A stretch of DNA of 64,000 nt from Neovahlkampfia damariscottae (GCA_016618085.1 JABLTG010000079.1:23662-87661), one strand, 5' to 3'; counted from the stretch's first letter, positions 34,354 to 46,100 are shown. Translations and numbers: made by a program. The notes: generated by a model not told the origin, from the letters alone.

Positions 34354-36093
34354 ATGAAAAATGAAAACGAAACAAGAACAGTTTCTGACGTAAATAGAGG
34401 ATCAGAAACAAAGGAACAAAAGTCAGGTGCTTATGTTCCTCCGCATTTAAGAAACAAAGGAAGTGTCTCTAACACTTCAAATGGCTTTGGAAGCCAAAGA
34501 ACCAACAATGGTTATGGTGGTGGTTATAACAAACCAAAGGATAGCTTTTTCAATAAACCACAACAAACAACATCATCACGTTGGTCAAACAAAGATTCAG
34601 GATCTTCAAATTCCGGTTATGGAGGAGGTTATAATCAAAACCGTTATATTGAAGACAAAGAAGAAGATTTATTTGGAACAGGAGATGACAACTCAGTTGG
34701 TATCAATTTTGATAAATACAATGATATTCCAGTTGAAGTTTCAGGAGAAGATTGTCCAGAACCACTTGAAACATTTGAAAAGTGCGACCTTCATGATAAA
34801 GTAGCACAAAACGTTAAAAGAGCAAATTATTCAACACCAACACCTATTCAAAAATTCTCAATTCCATCCATTCTTGGAGGTAGAGATCTTATGGCTTGTG
34901 CTCAAACTGGATCAGGTAAAACAGCTGCTTTCCTTTTACCTTCAATTAATTCAATTTTACTTAATGGAACAAGCAAAAGTCCAAAACAATTTTTAACTTA
35001 TCCATCAACTGTTATTATGACACCAACAAGAGAACTTGCTATTCAAATTTATGATGAAGCTAAAAAGTTTGCTTTTAAAACTGGACTTATTCCACAAGTT
35101 GTTTATGGAGGAGATCCAATTAAAGAACAAATGAGAGAATTAAATAAAGGATGTGATATCCTTGTTGCTACTCCTGGACGTCTTATTGATTTACTTGAAA
35201 GAGGAAAAGTATCACTTGGAGGTTGTAAATTCTTAATTTTAGACGAAGCTGATAGAATGTTAGATATGGGTTTTGAACCACAAATTAGACAAATTGTTGA
35301 AAAAGAAGATTTACCAAAAATTGGAGAAAGACAAACTTTAATGTTTAGTGCTACTTTTCCAAAAGAAATTCAACAATTAGCTTCAGACTTTTTAGATAAT
35401 TATATCTTTTTAACAGTTGGTACAGTTGGATCTGCTTCATCATTTATTGTTCAAAAAGTTGAATTTGTTGAAGAAAATGATAAGAAAGAAGTTCTTTTGG
35501 GTCTTTTAAAGAAAGCACAAGATAAAACATTAGTTTTTGTTGAAACAAAAAGAGCTGCTGATGAATTAGAATATTTTCTTTATAAACAAGGTCTCAAAGC
35601 AGATTCAATTCATGGTGATAGAACACAACAAGAAAGAGTTCAAAGTTTAAATGCTTTTAAAACAGGTGAAGTTAATGTTCTAGTTGCTACATCAGTTGCT
35701 GCTCGTGGTTTAGATATTAATGATGTAGGTCATGTTATTAATTATGACTTACCATCTGCTATTGATGATTATGTTCATAGAATTGGAAGAACTGGTAGAA
35801 AAGGAAATAATGGATTAGCTACTTCATTTTATAATGATAAAAACAAAAATATAATGAAAGATCTTTGTAAACTTTTAGATCAAGCAGAACAAGAAATTCC
35901 AAGTTGGTTATCAAAAGAACTTGAATATTCAAGAAAAGATTTTGGAAAAGGAAGAGGTGGTAAAAAGAACTTTGGTTCAAGAGATTACAGAAACAAATCA
36001 TCAAAAACTTATTCACATAATTCTTCTTCAGATTCACCAACTCACACAAATCGTTCATATTATCAATCACAAAGTAAACAATGGAAACAATAA
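34354..36093 (+). CDS. DED1: DEAD-box RNA helicase, DDX3/DED1-like
   Basis: One exon, 579 residues from ATG 34354. The N-terminal tail has YVPPHLRNK, the DDX3-type eIF4E-binding-like motif, and RGG/GYGGGY repeats. Helicase motifs are complete: Q motif with TPIQKFSIP, Walker A ACAQTGSGKTAAF, PTRELAIQ, GG, TPGRLIDLL, DEADRMLDMGF, SATFPKEIQ, VFVETKRAAD, VATSVAARGLDI and HRIGRTGRKG. The C-terminal tail is Gly/Ser-rich. DDX3/DED1 unwinds 5' leaders for translation initiation and acts in RNA granules. Codon use is smoother and more GC-tolerant than in neighbours, as expected of a highly expressed gene. Confidence 0.95.
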   Translation: MKNENETRTVSDVNRGSETKEQKSGAYVPPHLRNKGSVSNTSNGFGSQRTNNGYGGGYNKPKDSFFNKPQQTTSSRWSNKDSGSSNSGYGGGYNQNRYIEDKEEDLFGTGDDNSVGINFDKYNDIPVEVSGEDCPEPLETFEKCDLHDKVAQNVKRANYSTPTPIQKFSIPSILGGRDLMACAQTGSGKTAAFLLPSINSILLNGTSKSPKQFLTYPSTVIMTPTRELAIQIYDEAKKFAFKTGLIPQVVYGGDPIKEQMRELNKGCDILVATPGRLIDLLERGKVSLGGCKFLILDEADRMLDMGFEPQIRQIVEKEDLPKIGERQTLMFSATFPKEIQQLASDFLDNYIFLTVGTVGSASSFIVQKVEFVEENDKKEVLLGLLKKAQDKTLVFVETKRAADELEYFLYKQGLKADSIHGDRTQQERVQSLNAFKTGEVNVLVATSVAARGLDINDVGHVINYDLPSAIDDYVHRIGRTGRKGNNGLATSFYNDKNKNIMKDLCKLLDQAEQEIPSWLSKELEYSRKDFGKGRGGKKNFGSRDYRNKSSKTYSHNSSSDSPTHTNRSYYQSQSKQWKQ

Positions 36094-36171
36094 AAAAATT
36101 AGTTTTATTTGAAGCATTCTTTTTCCTCCAATCATTTCGAAATTTTCAAAAAAAATTGTACAAAGAGCTGA

Positions 36172-36639
36172 ATGAATTCAAATAAATTACAAATATTAAA
36201 TCGTTTTAAAAACATTCTTAGACAAACAAAATATGTGCAAAATGAAAAACAAAAAAAAGACTTATATGAAAAAGCTATTGCTGAATTTTCAAAAAATGAA
36301 ACCTTGAGTTTTGAAGAAATTATTTCAAAATGTGACAAACACTTATCATTTTTGAAATTAATGACACCAAAAATACCAACAAATTCAAAACAAAAAATTT
36401 TTATTATCAAAGATGGAAAAGTTGAAGAAGTGAATGAAATAATTAGAGACAACAATGGAAAAGCCATCAGCAATTTTGGTATGGGTAATATAGGTAAAAT
36501 ATATTCATGATAAATTTTAAATTTTCAAGATCCAGATCAACTGAGAAAACATGAATATTTATTGAAAAGACAAAGGTTTGAAACTGGTCCATTGAAAGAT
36601 TATCCAAAACAAATGTATGGAATCAATAACAAAGATTAA
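36172..36639 (+). CDS. LYR-motif mitochondrial protein, possibly MZM1/LYRM7-like
   Basis: Exons 36172-36493 and 36530-36639 (intron 36 nt) give 143 residues. The N-terminal three-helix pattern LQILNRFKNILRQTKYV matches the LYR family, with the motif degenerate (RFKNILR instead of LYRxxLR). The spacing and the basic face of the following helix suit the MZM1/LYRM7 branch, a chaperone that delivers the Rieske protein to complex III. The C-terminal exon (HEYLLKRQRFETGPLKDYP) is outside the family and not recognised. Assignment to MZM1 rather than another LYR protein is tentative. CCAATCATTTCG lies upstream. Confidence 0.5.
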
Positions 36640-36685
36640 AAAATAAAAGATTTTGTACTAAATTATGTTAATGAAAAGATAAAAC

Positions 36686-38424
36686 TTACACAGTTGGATT
36701 ATCGAATGGACAAAAATCATTTGAACCATTTTCACTATATTCTATTGGTCTAGTCACCTTCAGAGCCTCCTTTCTTTTTTTAATTTCATTTTGAATTTTC
36801 GTTATTTTTTTTTTCAAAATTTCTTCATTTTGTGATTTTTGGTACTTTTTTAATTGTTTTAATTCTTTCTCAAATTTATCAATTTCTGATTCAATTTTGA
36901 AATGTTTCATCCAAAATGCTCTATCAAAACTCTTCAATAATAAATAATCATTTTTATATCTTCTCGAAAAATTATGATCTTTATTTTCCAATTTATTCAC
37001 AAAATGATCTAATTCTTTATGAGTTAAGAATTCAATTTCATCTTCTAGAATTTGAAAATCATATTTAATTTCTTGTGAAACTGGAAATATTAATTTTGAT
37101 CTTCCATTTTTTTTAATTTGTTTCAAAAATTGAAATAAACTTCCTTCAAAATCAAGTTTTAAATCTAATTCAGATAAAATAGTTTCAACAAAATCTTGAC
37201 AATTTCCAGAATTCTTTCCTTTTGAAAAAGTTGAATAATGATAATTTATATTCCAATAAACAATAACGTTGGCTATTTTATCACGTATAGTTTCAAGTGA
37301 TTCAATAGTCGATATTTCACCAATATCAGCTGATAGAAATGCAGCCTTTGATAAACATTTTCTAGGTATACATAATGATGAATCATTCCATTCAATCATC
37401 CAAGAACCTAAAAAAAAAAAATTCTTTTAAAAAATGGAAAAAAACTAACCAATAATTAAAGCGGTATGAAAAAATCCAAATTCTGAAACATTACTTCCTA
37501 TATTTGATATTACAGGAGATAATAATTCTCTTATTCCTTTTTGTACTTTATCATCTTTAATTTGATCTACAAATACAATTTTAATTTTTAAATCTTTTTT
37601 TAAATGATGTTTTTGAAATGCTGATGATGATTTTCTTCTTTTTTCTTGATATTTTTCTTGTTCTTTTTCAATTTTAATATCATCAAAAAATTGATTTTGT
37701 TCATTTTTTTCAATATCTTTTTCATATTTTTCTTTATTTTCTTCTTTTGTCAATTCAATAACACTATTTTCAACTTCTTCTTGTTTTTTTAATGCATCTA
37801 ACCATGTTGTTGTTAAATAATTTTCTTTTAATAATTCTTTATCTGATAATATTTTAGCCATTTTTAATATTATTTCATTTGATTTTGGTGCATGATTGGA
37901 TGATTGTAATAATTTTTCTAAAATGATTTCTTTTTGTTCATTTCTTATCTTTTTAGTCTCTTCTTTAATCATATCAAAATTGAAACTCATCATTTCAAAT
38001 ATAATTTCTCCTTTTTCTACTCCTTCAAGTTTTTGTATGAATTTAATTGGATGAGCATCTTTTGTAAATTTTGATAATTCAATTTTACATTTTCCCATAA
38101 ATTCATCACTTTTTAATCGATTATAATTCCAACATTCAACTTGAAAAATTATTTTTTATTTTTTTCGTTACTTTCTAAATGACCATCGTCTTTAATTTCA
38201 AAAGGATGAACATTGATTCTTAGTTCTTGATTCCATTGTGGATTCAAAGTTTTTGTCAAGGTTTTACTTTTTATTTTATTTGAACCTGATTTTATTATTA
38301 CATAAGGATCTGAGTATCCATTTTTATTTATAGGTATCAAATTAGCACCTTCTATTATAGTAATACCCAAGTAAGGAGAGTCAAAAGATTCTTCTGTACT
38401 TGACTTTATTCGAAGGAAAGACAT
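36686..38424 (-). CDS. C2-domain protein with possible papain/LRAT-fold C-terminus
   Basis: Exons 38424-38172, 38139-37450 and 37407-36686 (introns 32 and 42 nt) join to 554 residues. A C2 domain occupies about residues 5-115 (YLGITIIEGANLIP, GYSDPYVIIKSG, LNPQWNQELRINV, then VECWNYNRLKSDEFMGKC across the splice). A Glu/Lys-rich coiled region follows. Later, GFFHTALIIGSWMIEW and, about 75 residues on, GNCQDFVETIL form an H..NCxxFV pair like that of LRAT and NlpC/P60 enzymes, which use Cys and His. The C-terminus is again charged and helical. Enzyme activity is only a suggestion; the C2 assignment is firm. Confidence 0.7.
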
Positions 38425-38529
38425 TTCAACAAAGCCTTTTCGTTGGGTCAAGGAAAATTAACCAATCACTGAATAACCAAAAAAAAAAAAACGATTCAAG
38501 ATAAAATTGAAAAAAAAAAAAAAAAAATT

Positions 38530-40164
38530 TTATTTTTCACCACATACACATGCTCTTCTATGATTATATTTTCTTTCATGACATTTTCCATTTAAATTAT
38601 TTGTAATCATAATTTCATTTGTTTCTGTGTTAAAAGTTGGAAATTTATTAAAATCCATTTTAAATTTAACACATCTAAAAAAAGTAGGTAAAGTAACACC
38701 TAATAATCTATCCATATATTCACAATTATTAACGAATTGTAATGCATTTTCAATACATTTCAAATTCTTTTTTTCACAAATATCATTACAAGAATCATTT
38801 GCAACATCACCAATTATAGTTGTAATACCTAATCTTTCAAATAGTATTCTTCTATAATCAGCATCTAATGGTATATCTGATTTTGGTATTTGTCTTAAAT
38901 GTAATTCTTCTTGAACACTTTTTGGACAAGGTGATATCATATGTGCTTCACATAACCAATCAAAATGTTCTTCTAAATGAAAATGTACTGATTTCATAAA
39001 ACCAAAACATTTATATCTTCTAGCTTCTTCATTTCCAACAGTTGATTCATAACCAATATGTTCAAATAACATATATCTATAAGTCATATGTTTTCTTTTT
39101 AGACGATGTTCTGATCAATTAATGATAAATGATTTGATATTACCTGCATATGGATCCCAATACATTGCTAATGCAGTATCAATTGGTAATCTTGTTTTTT
39201 TATTATCAATTATTGATCTTTCTTTTATGACTTTTAAAAATCTTGGTATATCTCTACATTGTAAAAATAATCCACTAAATCCAAAACCCATTCTAATAGC
39301 TAACCAATCTTTTAGATTCATTTCACCAAATTGAAATAATGCTAAAATATGACCAAATGCTTTATCACAGATTTCAAAATCATCTGAAAAATAATTTGTT
39401 TGAAATAAAATGAATTCAAACCTTCCATATATAAAAATATTTCACTTCCTTCACAATTTCTTTCATGCCAAAGTCTTAAAAGATATTAGTTATTCAAAAA
39501 AAAAAAATAAAACTCCATCATTTGATACCAACTTAATGCCTATTATTTGTTCAATGTTATTTATTATTACTTGTTCATTCCATCTATTTAACCTTGATAA
39601 TGTTAAATCTCTTAAAGGTTCTCTTTTTCTCAATAAAGGTAATACTTTTTTTAGGTCTGGAGTTAAATTTCGTAAATTTTCATCTTCTTTAAAATGAATT
39701 ACATTCACTCTTGGGTCTTTAATTTCAAGTTTATTCTTCTTCTCCTCATCTTCTGAATTCAGAGTTTTTTGGTAAATATAAATTTCAAAATGATTATGTA
39801 AGTTGTGTCGCTCAAAATTTTCTTTTATATTTTTTATAGTTTTTAATAAATAGGTGTATCCTTTTAGGTTTTTTTTTTAAATGAATTTTTTTTATAAACC
39901 TAAAAGAGAGAGAGGGTTAATTATTTTTTTTTGAAAACCTGTTCTATTTCGATGCATTGTTGGCATTACAATTCGAATTTTTGAAAAATAGTTTGGTAAT
40001 TTTTTAGGCCAAAAATCAAGTTGCTTTTCAGTATGAGGTAGCCAATACGCATCTTCTTGTTTAGTTTTATGTTTTAGTTTATATTTAGCTATATAAAATT
40101 GAGATATTATAAATAATGATATCAAAAAGATGAATCCAAATAACAAATATCTCCACAAAGGCAT
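38530..40164 (-). CDS. GT54 N-acetylglucosaminyltransferase IV (MGAT4)-like, type II membrane protein
   Basis: About seven exons from ATG 40164 to 38530. A signal anchor (YLLFGFIFLISLFIISQFYI) follows a short cytosolic tail. Then IRIVMPTMHRNRTG joins GYTYLLKTIKNIKENF across an intron. The exon pair YMEDDFEIC supplies the acidic DxD-type metal site, followed by GFGFSGLFLQCRDIPRFL, LPIDTALAMYWDPYA and YRYMLFEHIGYESTVG. The last matches the FRPSLFQHVGxxSSLxG block of MGAT4. The C-terminus has Cys-rich segments (SCNDICEKKNLKC, HERKYNHRRACVC). MGAT4 adds beta-1,4 GlcNAc to the alpha-1,3 mannose arm of N-glycans in the Golgi. Donor and acceptor here are unproven. Confidence 0.75.
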
Positions 40165-40296
40165 TAGTTGTGGATTCGTTTGTATTTTAAGGACAAGTAA
40201 TTTTATTGGATGGTTCAAAATAAAAAATTTAATTTTTTTTTTTTTTTCATTTTAAAAATTTGGATATTTGTATACTTACAACCAAAAAATTATAAC

Positions 40297-40848
40297 TTAA
40301 TAAATTTTTGGTGGAAAACAATAGTTATTCAAAGATTCATAACTAAATTCTTCCTCTTCGCCATTTTCCAATTTTTTCTCGTCCATAAAATTGTAATTTT
40401 CTTCTGATTGTATCAAACAACAAGCAGGATAAAAATTTGATTCCTTAAATTTTTCAAAAATTTGTTCCAATTTTGAATTGGTTTCGTTCAGAATTTCATC
40501 AAATACATGTTCACTGAATTCTGTACCATTCATTTGCATTATTCTTGCTTTCGCCAGAACCATCCTTACTTTTTTTATTTCGTATTCGCTTAAAGGCTGG
40601 AATTTTGGAGAACTTTTTTTTAAAAAAGTATCAAAAATGTAAGAAGCCTTCCTTATTTTATATTTTACACCTTCTATGGTTTTAAATTGTTTAATTTCCT
40701 CATGTAGCATGTACAGACAATCAGATCTAAAAGAAAAATTAAAAGAAACTCCAAAGTACTCTTTCTGATATAAAAAGGTTTGAAACAGAACCGAACATTT
40801 TTGGTTTTGTAATATTTCCGTCAAAGTTAGTTCTTTCGTTTTTTCCAT
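40297..40848 (-). CDS. RGS-domain protein
   Basis: One exon, 183 residues from ATG 40848. The RGS fold starts LTLTEILQNQKCSVLFQTFLYQKEY, continues YMLHEEIKQFK and KIRKASYIFDTFL, and ends FDEILNETNSKLEQIFEKFKESNFY. The C-terminal about 30 residues are acidic (ENGEEEEF). Like other RGS proteins it should act on G-alpha GTPases. The divergent neighbour at 41231 encodes a degenerate G-alpha, about 380 bases away start-to-start. ATTGATTGGTCAAAG lies upstream, near 40893. Confidence 0.82.
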   Translation of the reverse strand: MEKTKELTLTEILQNQKCSVLFQTFLYQKEYFGVSFNFSFRSDCLYMLHEEIKQFKTIEGVKYKIRKASYIFDTFLKKSSPKFQPLSEYEIKKVRMVLAKARIMQMNGTEFSEHVFDEILNETNSKLEQIFEKFKESNFYPACCLIQSEENYNFMDEKKLENGEEEEFSYESLNNYCFPPKIY

Positions 40849-41230
40849 CGTCAAAAGCAACTGAAAAAACCAAACTGAAAAAAGAAGCTGGATTGATTGG
40901 TCAAAGACAAATTCATTTTAGCAAATTAAAATGACAAATATGGAAATTCTCCTTTTTCAAAAATTTCACCCAAAGTGGAATGATCATTTAAATAAATTTT
41001 AATTTCCTAAATCACAACTTGTTTGTTTTGCTTCAAATTTCTCATCATGATCTAATAAAAACGACAAGTTGAATCTTATAACTTTTGCAACTGAAAAAAG
41101 AGCACTTTGTTGATTTAAAGCGAAGAAAGAATCAAAACAAAGAAGAAGTCAATACAAAAAATCCATTGAAGAAACCATGGCAAAAAAAAAAGATCAACAC
41201 TTTTCGTCCAATGAAACTGATTTTAGATAA
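40849..41230. promoter_or_regulatory. Divergent intergenic region between RGS and G-alpha-like genes
   Basis: A 380-base interval with GATTGGTCAAAG near 40897 (closer to the RGS start) and GTCCAATGAAAC near 41208 (closer to the G-alpha-like start). I see no open frame of note in it. Each gene seems to have its own CCAAT-type motif. Confidence 0.4.
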
Positions 41231-42399
41231 ATGGGCTCAAATCTTTCAGCAGAAGAAATAGAAGAAGCTAAAGAAAATTTCGAAGAAAAAGTGACAAACA
41301 AAATAAAAAACTATGAAGTACATCTTGTTGGAAGTGTGGATAGTGGAAAAGTAAGAAAAATAAAATTAATTCTTTAGAGAACTTTATACCATCAAAAAAT
41401 CCTCAAAAATGACACACTACTATGGGAATATAAATATTCCATTTTAAATTCACTTTATAAAATGACTTCAAAATATCAAAATCTTATTCAAACAAATATA
41501 ATTTCAGAAAGAGATATGGAAAATATTTCTTTTGAACAACAAGAAACTCAAAAAAAGTGGAAAGAACAAAAAAAAAGAGAAAAATTAAGAGATTTAACAA
41601 AAAATTTGAATGTCAATGTGGATCAATTCAGTGCTCCTTATTTTGAAAAAATATATTTACAAATCATACAATTTTGGAATATTGAACAAGTTAGAGAATA
41701 CTATCATGAATTATACTGGAAAGGAAAATATAATATTTCAGATAATTATCAATAGTAAAGGAAATATTGAACTCAATTTTCTTCACATTTAGTTTTCTAA
41801 CTAACATTGAAAGATTCACACCTGATTATGAAGTTTACCTTGAAGATGCGATTAAATGTCATTTAAAGTTAAATGATTTATGTCATGTATTAGATATTGA
41901 TGAAAAAAATAAAATCAAAATTCTATTAAATCCATCCATGAATTCTAGTGTAGAACACCTTGCTGACATGTTAGTATTTGTGACAAATTTGACAAATTAT
42001 TTCAAACAAGGATTTGAATGTGATTTAGAATTATTTGAACGAACTATCGAAGTTTATACTAAAAAAAAGAAAGATATTCCTGTTATTTTGGTGTTGACAA
42101 TGTCAGATAAATTTCAAGAGAGTTTAATGTATCATGATTTTCAATTCATTTTTGAAGATTATAATTACGAAAATACGCCAACTGAATTTATTAAAGATAA
42201 ATTTTTGAACATTTATAAACAGAATGTAACTGTATTTGTTACTTGTGGTTTTGATTTTGAAAGGAACAACCTTTTGTATGAATTGATTGATGAGATTAGA
42301 CAAGGTTATACAGTTGATAATTATTATGCTTACAAAGGTTTTTTAACTATACCAAAAATTGGAATGAAAGACTACAACTTGACTTTTAAATTTAAGTGA
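41231..42399 (+). CDS. Degenerate G-protein alpha subunit-like protein (probable pseudo-GTPase)
   Basis: Exons 41231-41350, 41378-41754 and 41793-42399 (introns 27 and 38 nt) give 367 residues, close to a normal G-alpha. MGSNLS fits N-myristoylation. The helical domain is well kept (IIQFWNIEQVREYYHELYW and DNYQYFLTNIERF, matching the DSxxYFLxxIxRI block). The GTPase motifs are not: the P-loop reads GSVDSGKRT, with Arg where Ser/Thr binds Mg; the switch I Arg and Thr are missing after FTPDYEVYLED; no DVGGQ is present; NKxD is LTMSDKF; and the TCAT position is TCGFDF. It may not bind or hydrolyse GTP normally. It could act as a scaffold or decoy for RGS or beta-gamma. The frame is intact, so a pseudogene is less likely. 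Confidence 0.75.
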
Positions 42400-42451
42400 A
42401 AAAAGGAAGATTCTTTGTTTCCAAAAACGGGAAATTATTCAGCCAATCAAA

Positions 42452-42535
42452 TCCATTTTTTTTTTCATCTTTTTGTTTTTCTTCTGTTTTTTTTTTTGTT
42501 TTTTTTTTGTTTTTTTTTTGTTCTTTTTTTCTGTT
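42452..42535. repeat. T-rich low-complexity tract
   Basis: A run of T blocks of about 8-12 separated by single G or C residues, with a near-periodic GTTTTTTTTTT unit around 42484-42521. It lies between the 3' end of the G-alpha-like gene and the 3' end of the Myb gene, so it may mark shared 3' processing sites. It is also a likely source of sequencing or assembly error. Confidence 0.7.
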
Positions 42536-42629
42536 TTATGATTAGTTCAAAAAAAAATGTTGACAAAAGTTTGCAATTTTATTTTTAATTTACAAATAAA
42601 CAGGAATAATATGGCAACAGCCAAATTCC

Positions 42630-43070
42630 TTATTTATCCAGGATACTTTTTGCATACTTTCCAACTTGTCTTCTCGTTCTTGTGCGCACAAAGTGCTTGC
42701 TGATGGCAGTCCAGTTTTTTCCAACTTTTTTAAAACCTTCATCAAATTCATCTTTCTCTTCTTGAGTCCAACTACCACGCCTGACAATATTGGTTTGATG
42801 ACTCGTTATACCTTTTATAGGTGTGCTCACGACTGTAAAAGTATGAGGTGTCTTTATAGCTTTTTTAGAGTCCACTACTTGTATCATATTCTTCATTTGA
42901 TTCAAAATATCCTGCTGCTGGTCTTTTTTGGTGGTTTGAGGTTCTGGTTCTTTTTCTGTTTTGATTTGAAAAAAGTTTGTCTTTTCAATGTCAGAATATG
43001 GTCGCATCTCATTGATGTAATTGTGAGGTGATAAATAAACGGTTGGTTCAATTGGTTTCAAGTGATTCAT
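42630..43070 (-). CDS. Myb-like DNA-binding protein
   Basis: ATG 43070 (MNHLKPIEPTVYLSPHNY) to 42630, about 146 residues, one exon. The C-terminal about 45 residues are one Myb/SANT repeat: SWTQEEKDEFDEGFKKVGKN, WTAISKHFVRTRTRRQVGKYAKS. The RQVGKYAKS end recalls the SHAQKYF class of single-repeat Myb factors. It should bind DNA as a transcription factor. The remainder is polar with a Gln/Lys-rich stretch. The frame is open upstream to 43115, but only with non-ATG codons, and CCAAT motifs lie there (TTGGATACGATTGG), so 43070 is favoured. Confidence 0.75.
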   Translation of the reverse strand: MNHLKPIEPTVYLSPHNYINEMRPYSDIEKTNFFQIKTEKEPEPQTTKKDQQQDILNQMKNMIQVVDSKKAIKTPHTFTVVSTPIKGITSHQTNIVRRGSWTQEEKDEFDEGFKKVGKNWTAISKHFVRTRTRRQVGKYAKSILDK

Positions 43071-43191
43071 ATCTGTGACAAATTCGTGAACAGCAAAAAT
43101 AAATTTTTCAACCAATCGTATCCAATTACTAAAATTAGGTATAGCATTTTCTAATTAAAGAAAACAATAAACCAACCTGAATTTGAACATT

Positions 43192-46100
43192 TTAAAATTC
43201 AACTTTGAGAGTTAAAATTTGAAAAGGAGAAAAATTTAAGCTAATTTGATGATTTAATTCAACAACAATTTCTTTTTCATTTCTTTCTAAATTGTTGCAC
43301 AATGATACCTTTTTGATTGGTTCATGAAAAATAATATTTTGTTTAAAATGACCTCCAAGGGACTCATATAAACGAATTATTATCGATTTTGATTTCTCTG
43401 CTTTCTTCATCGACTCAATAATGATTGATTTTGATTCTAATTTTAACCATTGAGTTTCAAATTTCCCTTGTATTACATTTAAATCAACATTAAAATTATA
43501 TGCTTCTTTTATTACTGATTCAATATCATTTTCATGTGGATAAATAGAATATTTGAATGAATGCTTTCCAATATCACATGTATCATCAGGTGCTTTTGGT
43601 GATCTTAATAAAGATAAACCCATTATATTATCATGTGTAGAATATCCATATTTACAATCATTCAATAACGCAATTCCATTATTGTATTCTGATAAATTAG
43701 ACCATTTGTGACCACAAACTTCAAATTTTGCTATTTTTTTCAGATTTAAAGTTAAATTCTTCTTACCACTGTCATGAGATGTATTGAAATGTGTTGGTCG
43801 ATTTAAATGACCAAACTGAATTTCATAAGAAGCAACATCAGATTTTACGTTTACTGGAAACAAAACTCTTAAAAACTTTCGATTTTCATTCCAATTTGCT
43901 TTACAATCAAATTCTATTCTTTTTGAAATACAAGTTATTGATATTTCAGTTGTCAATTCACTTTTACCAAATTTATAATGACATAAAACAGAACTATTTA
44001 AAAGGTTAATCAAATTTTGACTATTACCATTTTAAAGATCCTTTTTCTTGTATTTTGACTGAATGAGCTTTTAATATTTCCTTTTTTTGTAAATAATAAT
44101 CATAGACATCCCATGCATCATGATCTCTTGGTGTGTCATCATACAAAACATACATATTTCCATCTTTTTCCAACATTTCCTGATCATTGATTTTTTGGAT
44201 TATTGATACAATATTTCCTGTTTTCTTTGATATCTTCACTCTTAAATTTGAATTTTCCAAATAAATCAATTCATTTCCTTCTAAAATTGAACATGATATC
44301 ATTACATCTTCAATCATTGTTGATTTCAATCCAATACCATTTGAAGTGATTATACCCAAAGGTTTATTATTCTTTGAGATTTGTTTTGAACCCTTTTTAA
44401 AATTTGGAGGTAATTCAATAACTTCTGTTCTTTTCCAATTTAAAGTATTAAAAACTGATAAACAATTATCATCAGATTTGAATTTTTCAAAAATAAAATT
44501 TTTCATTTTTCCAATTTCCCTTTCAATTTCTTTGTAATAATTAATTGCATCATCATAAACCATTTTAATACTACTTCCAGGTAAAACATCATGAAATTGA
44601 TTTCTAATAAATTTAAGAAATATTTGACTTACAATAGTAATAACTTCCACAATCTTGTTAATTCTTTTTGTGGATAATCATCTATTGATCCTGTTAAAAT
44701 GAATAACATTTCAATTTCCCTCAACATAAATTCACATTTTCGATTATATTTTTTTGTTTCAGATTGTGAAGTGAATGTTCCACGATGAAGTTCTAAATAC
44801 AATTCACCAACCCATTTAGGTAAATTCTCTTTTGAAATTCTTTCAAAAAATTCTGTTGGTGTCCTAATTTCAACTTTTGGAATTCCATCAACATCTTTGA
44901 ATTTTAAAATTCGTTCAATTTGTTCAAATGTTGGTCCACCACCTCCATCACCGTGTCCAAATAACAATAAACTTTCACCTAATGGTTCTTTACAATTCTC
45001 ACTACTTTTCAGCACTTCATCAACTGTCACTCTTGAATTATATGTTTCTGCAGGTGGAAAATGTGTCAATATTTTTGAACCATCAATTCCTTGCCAATAA
45101 AAAGTAGAATGTGGAAATTTATTCACTGAATTCCAACTTAATTTTTGAGTAACAAAATATTCAATTTCAGATTGAGTTATGATTTGTGGTAACTGACCAG
45201 AATATCCAAATGTATCTGGTAACCAAAATATATTACTTGTTTTGTTGAATTCATCTTCAAAAAAAATTTGACCATACAAGAAATGCCTTATGAAAGATTC
45301 TCCACTTGGCATATTGCCATCCATTTCTGTCCAAGAACCACCTTGTGGAATGAATTGTCCTGCTTTAATCTTTTCTTTTACTTGTTCAAATAATTCAGGA
45401 TAATCTTCTTTTGCCCTAAAAATAAAATAAATTTAAATGAGAAAATTACCATTGATAGAGTTGAGGTTGACTTTGAATGAATTTAAAACTTGGATATTTA
45501 TCCATTAAATTTACTTGAGTAGACCAACTTCTTGCTATTTTTCTTCTTGTTTCTGTGTAAGGCCATAACCAAGCAATGTCGATATGACAATGTCCAATTG
45601 CACTCACATTATGTTGTGATTCACCATTTTTGAAAGAAAGATATTTTTTTGATACTTCAATAGCATTGTCAATATCTTCATATTCAAAAAAATTTATCAT
45701 CTGATTTGCAACTTTCATTGCAGTTTTTTGACGATGAGAAGTGGTTGGAAAACACTTTCAAATAATTTAAAATAAAGAAAAAAAAAAACCTTTGCAATTT
45801 CTGATATAATATTAAAATTTGTGATCATTTCAAATTTTTTGGAGTCAAACAAACCAAATTCAGCCTTAAGAAAAACGTTCAGATTTTTTTTTGTTTACTT
45901 GGCTCAAAGTGAAAAATTTGTTCATATCTGGTGGGTCATGTGAAACTGGATATCCTGCTCCAAATAATCCATTTGCTGCCATTTCAATAAATAAAATTAT
46001 TTTGTCCGCATTTGTTTCAGTTATTGGACACTCTCCTCTTCCTTGCCAGCCTAATCCTGATAATCCTTGAACAGGTATACCATTTCTCCAAACAGTAGCT

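Noticed and set aside
42452-42535. Possible telomere-like or transposon-end repeat
   Set aside because: The T blocks vary in length, have no strict unit and no flanking duplication; it is simple low complexity.
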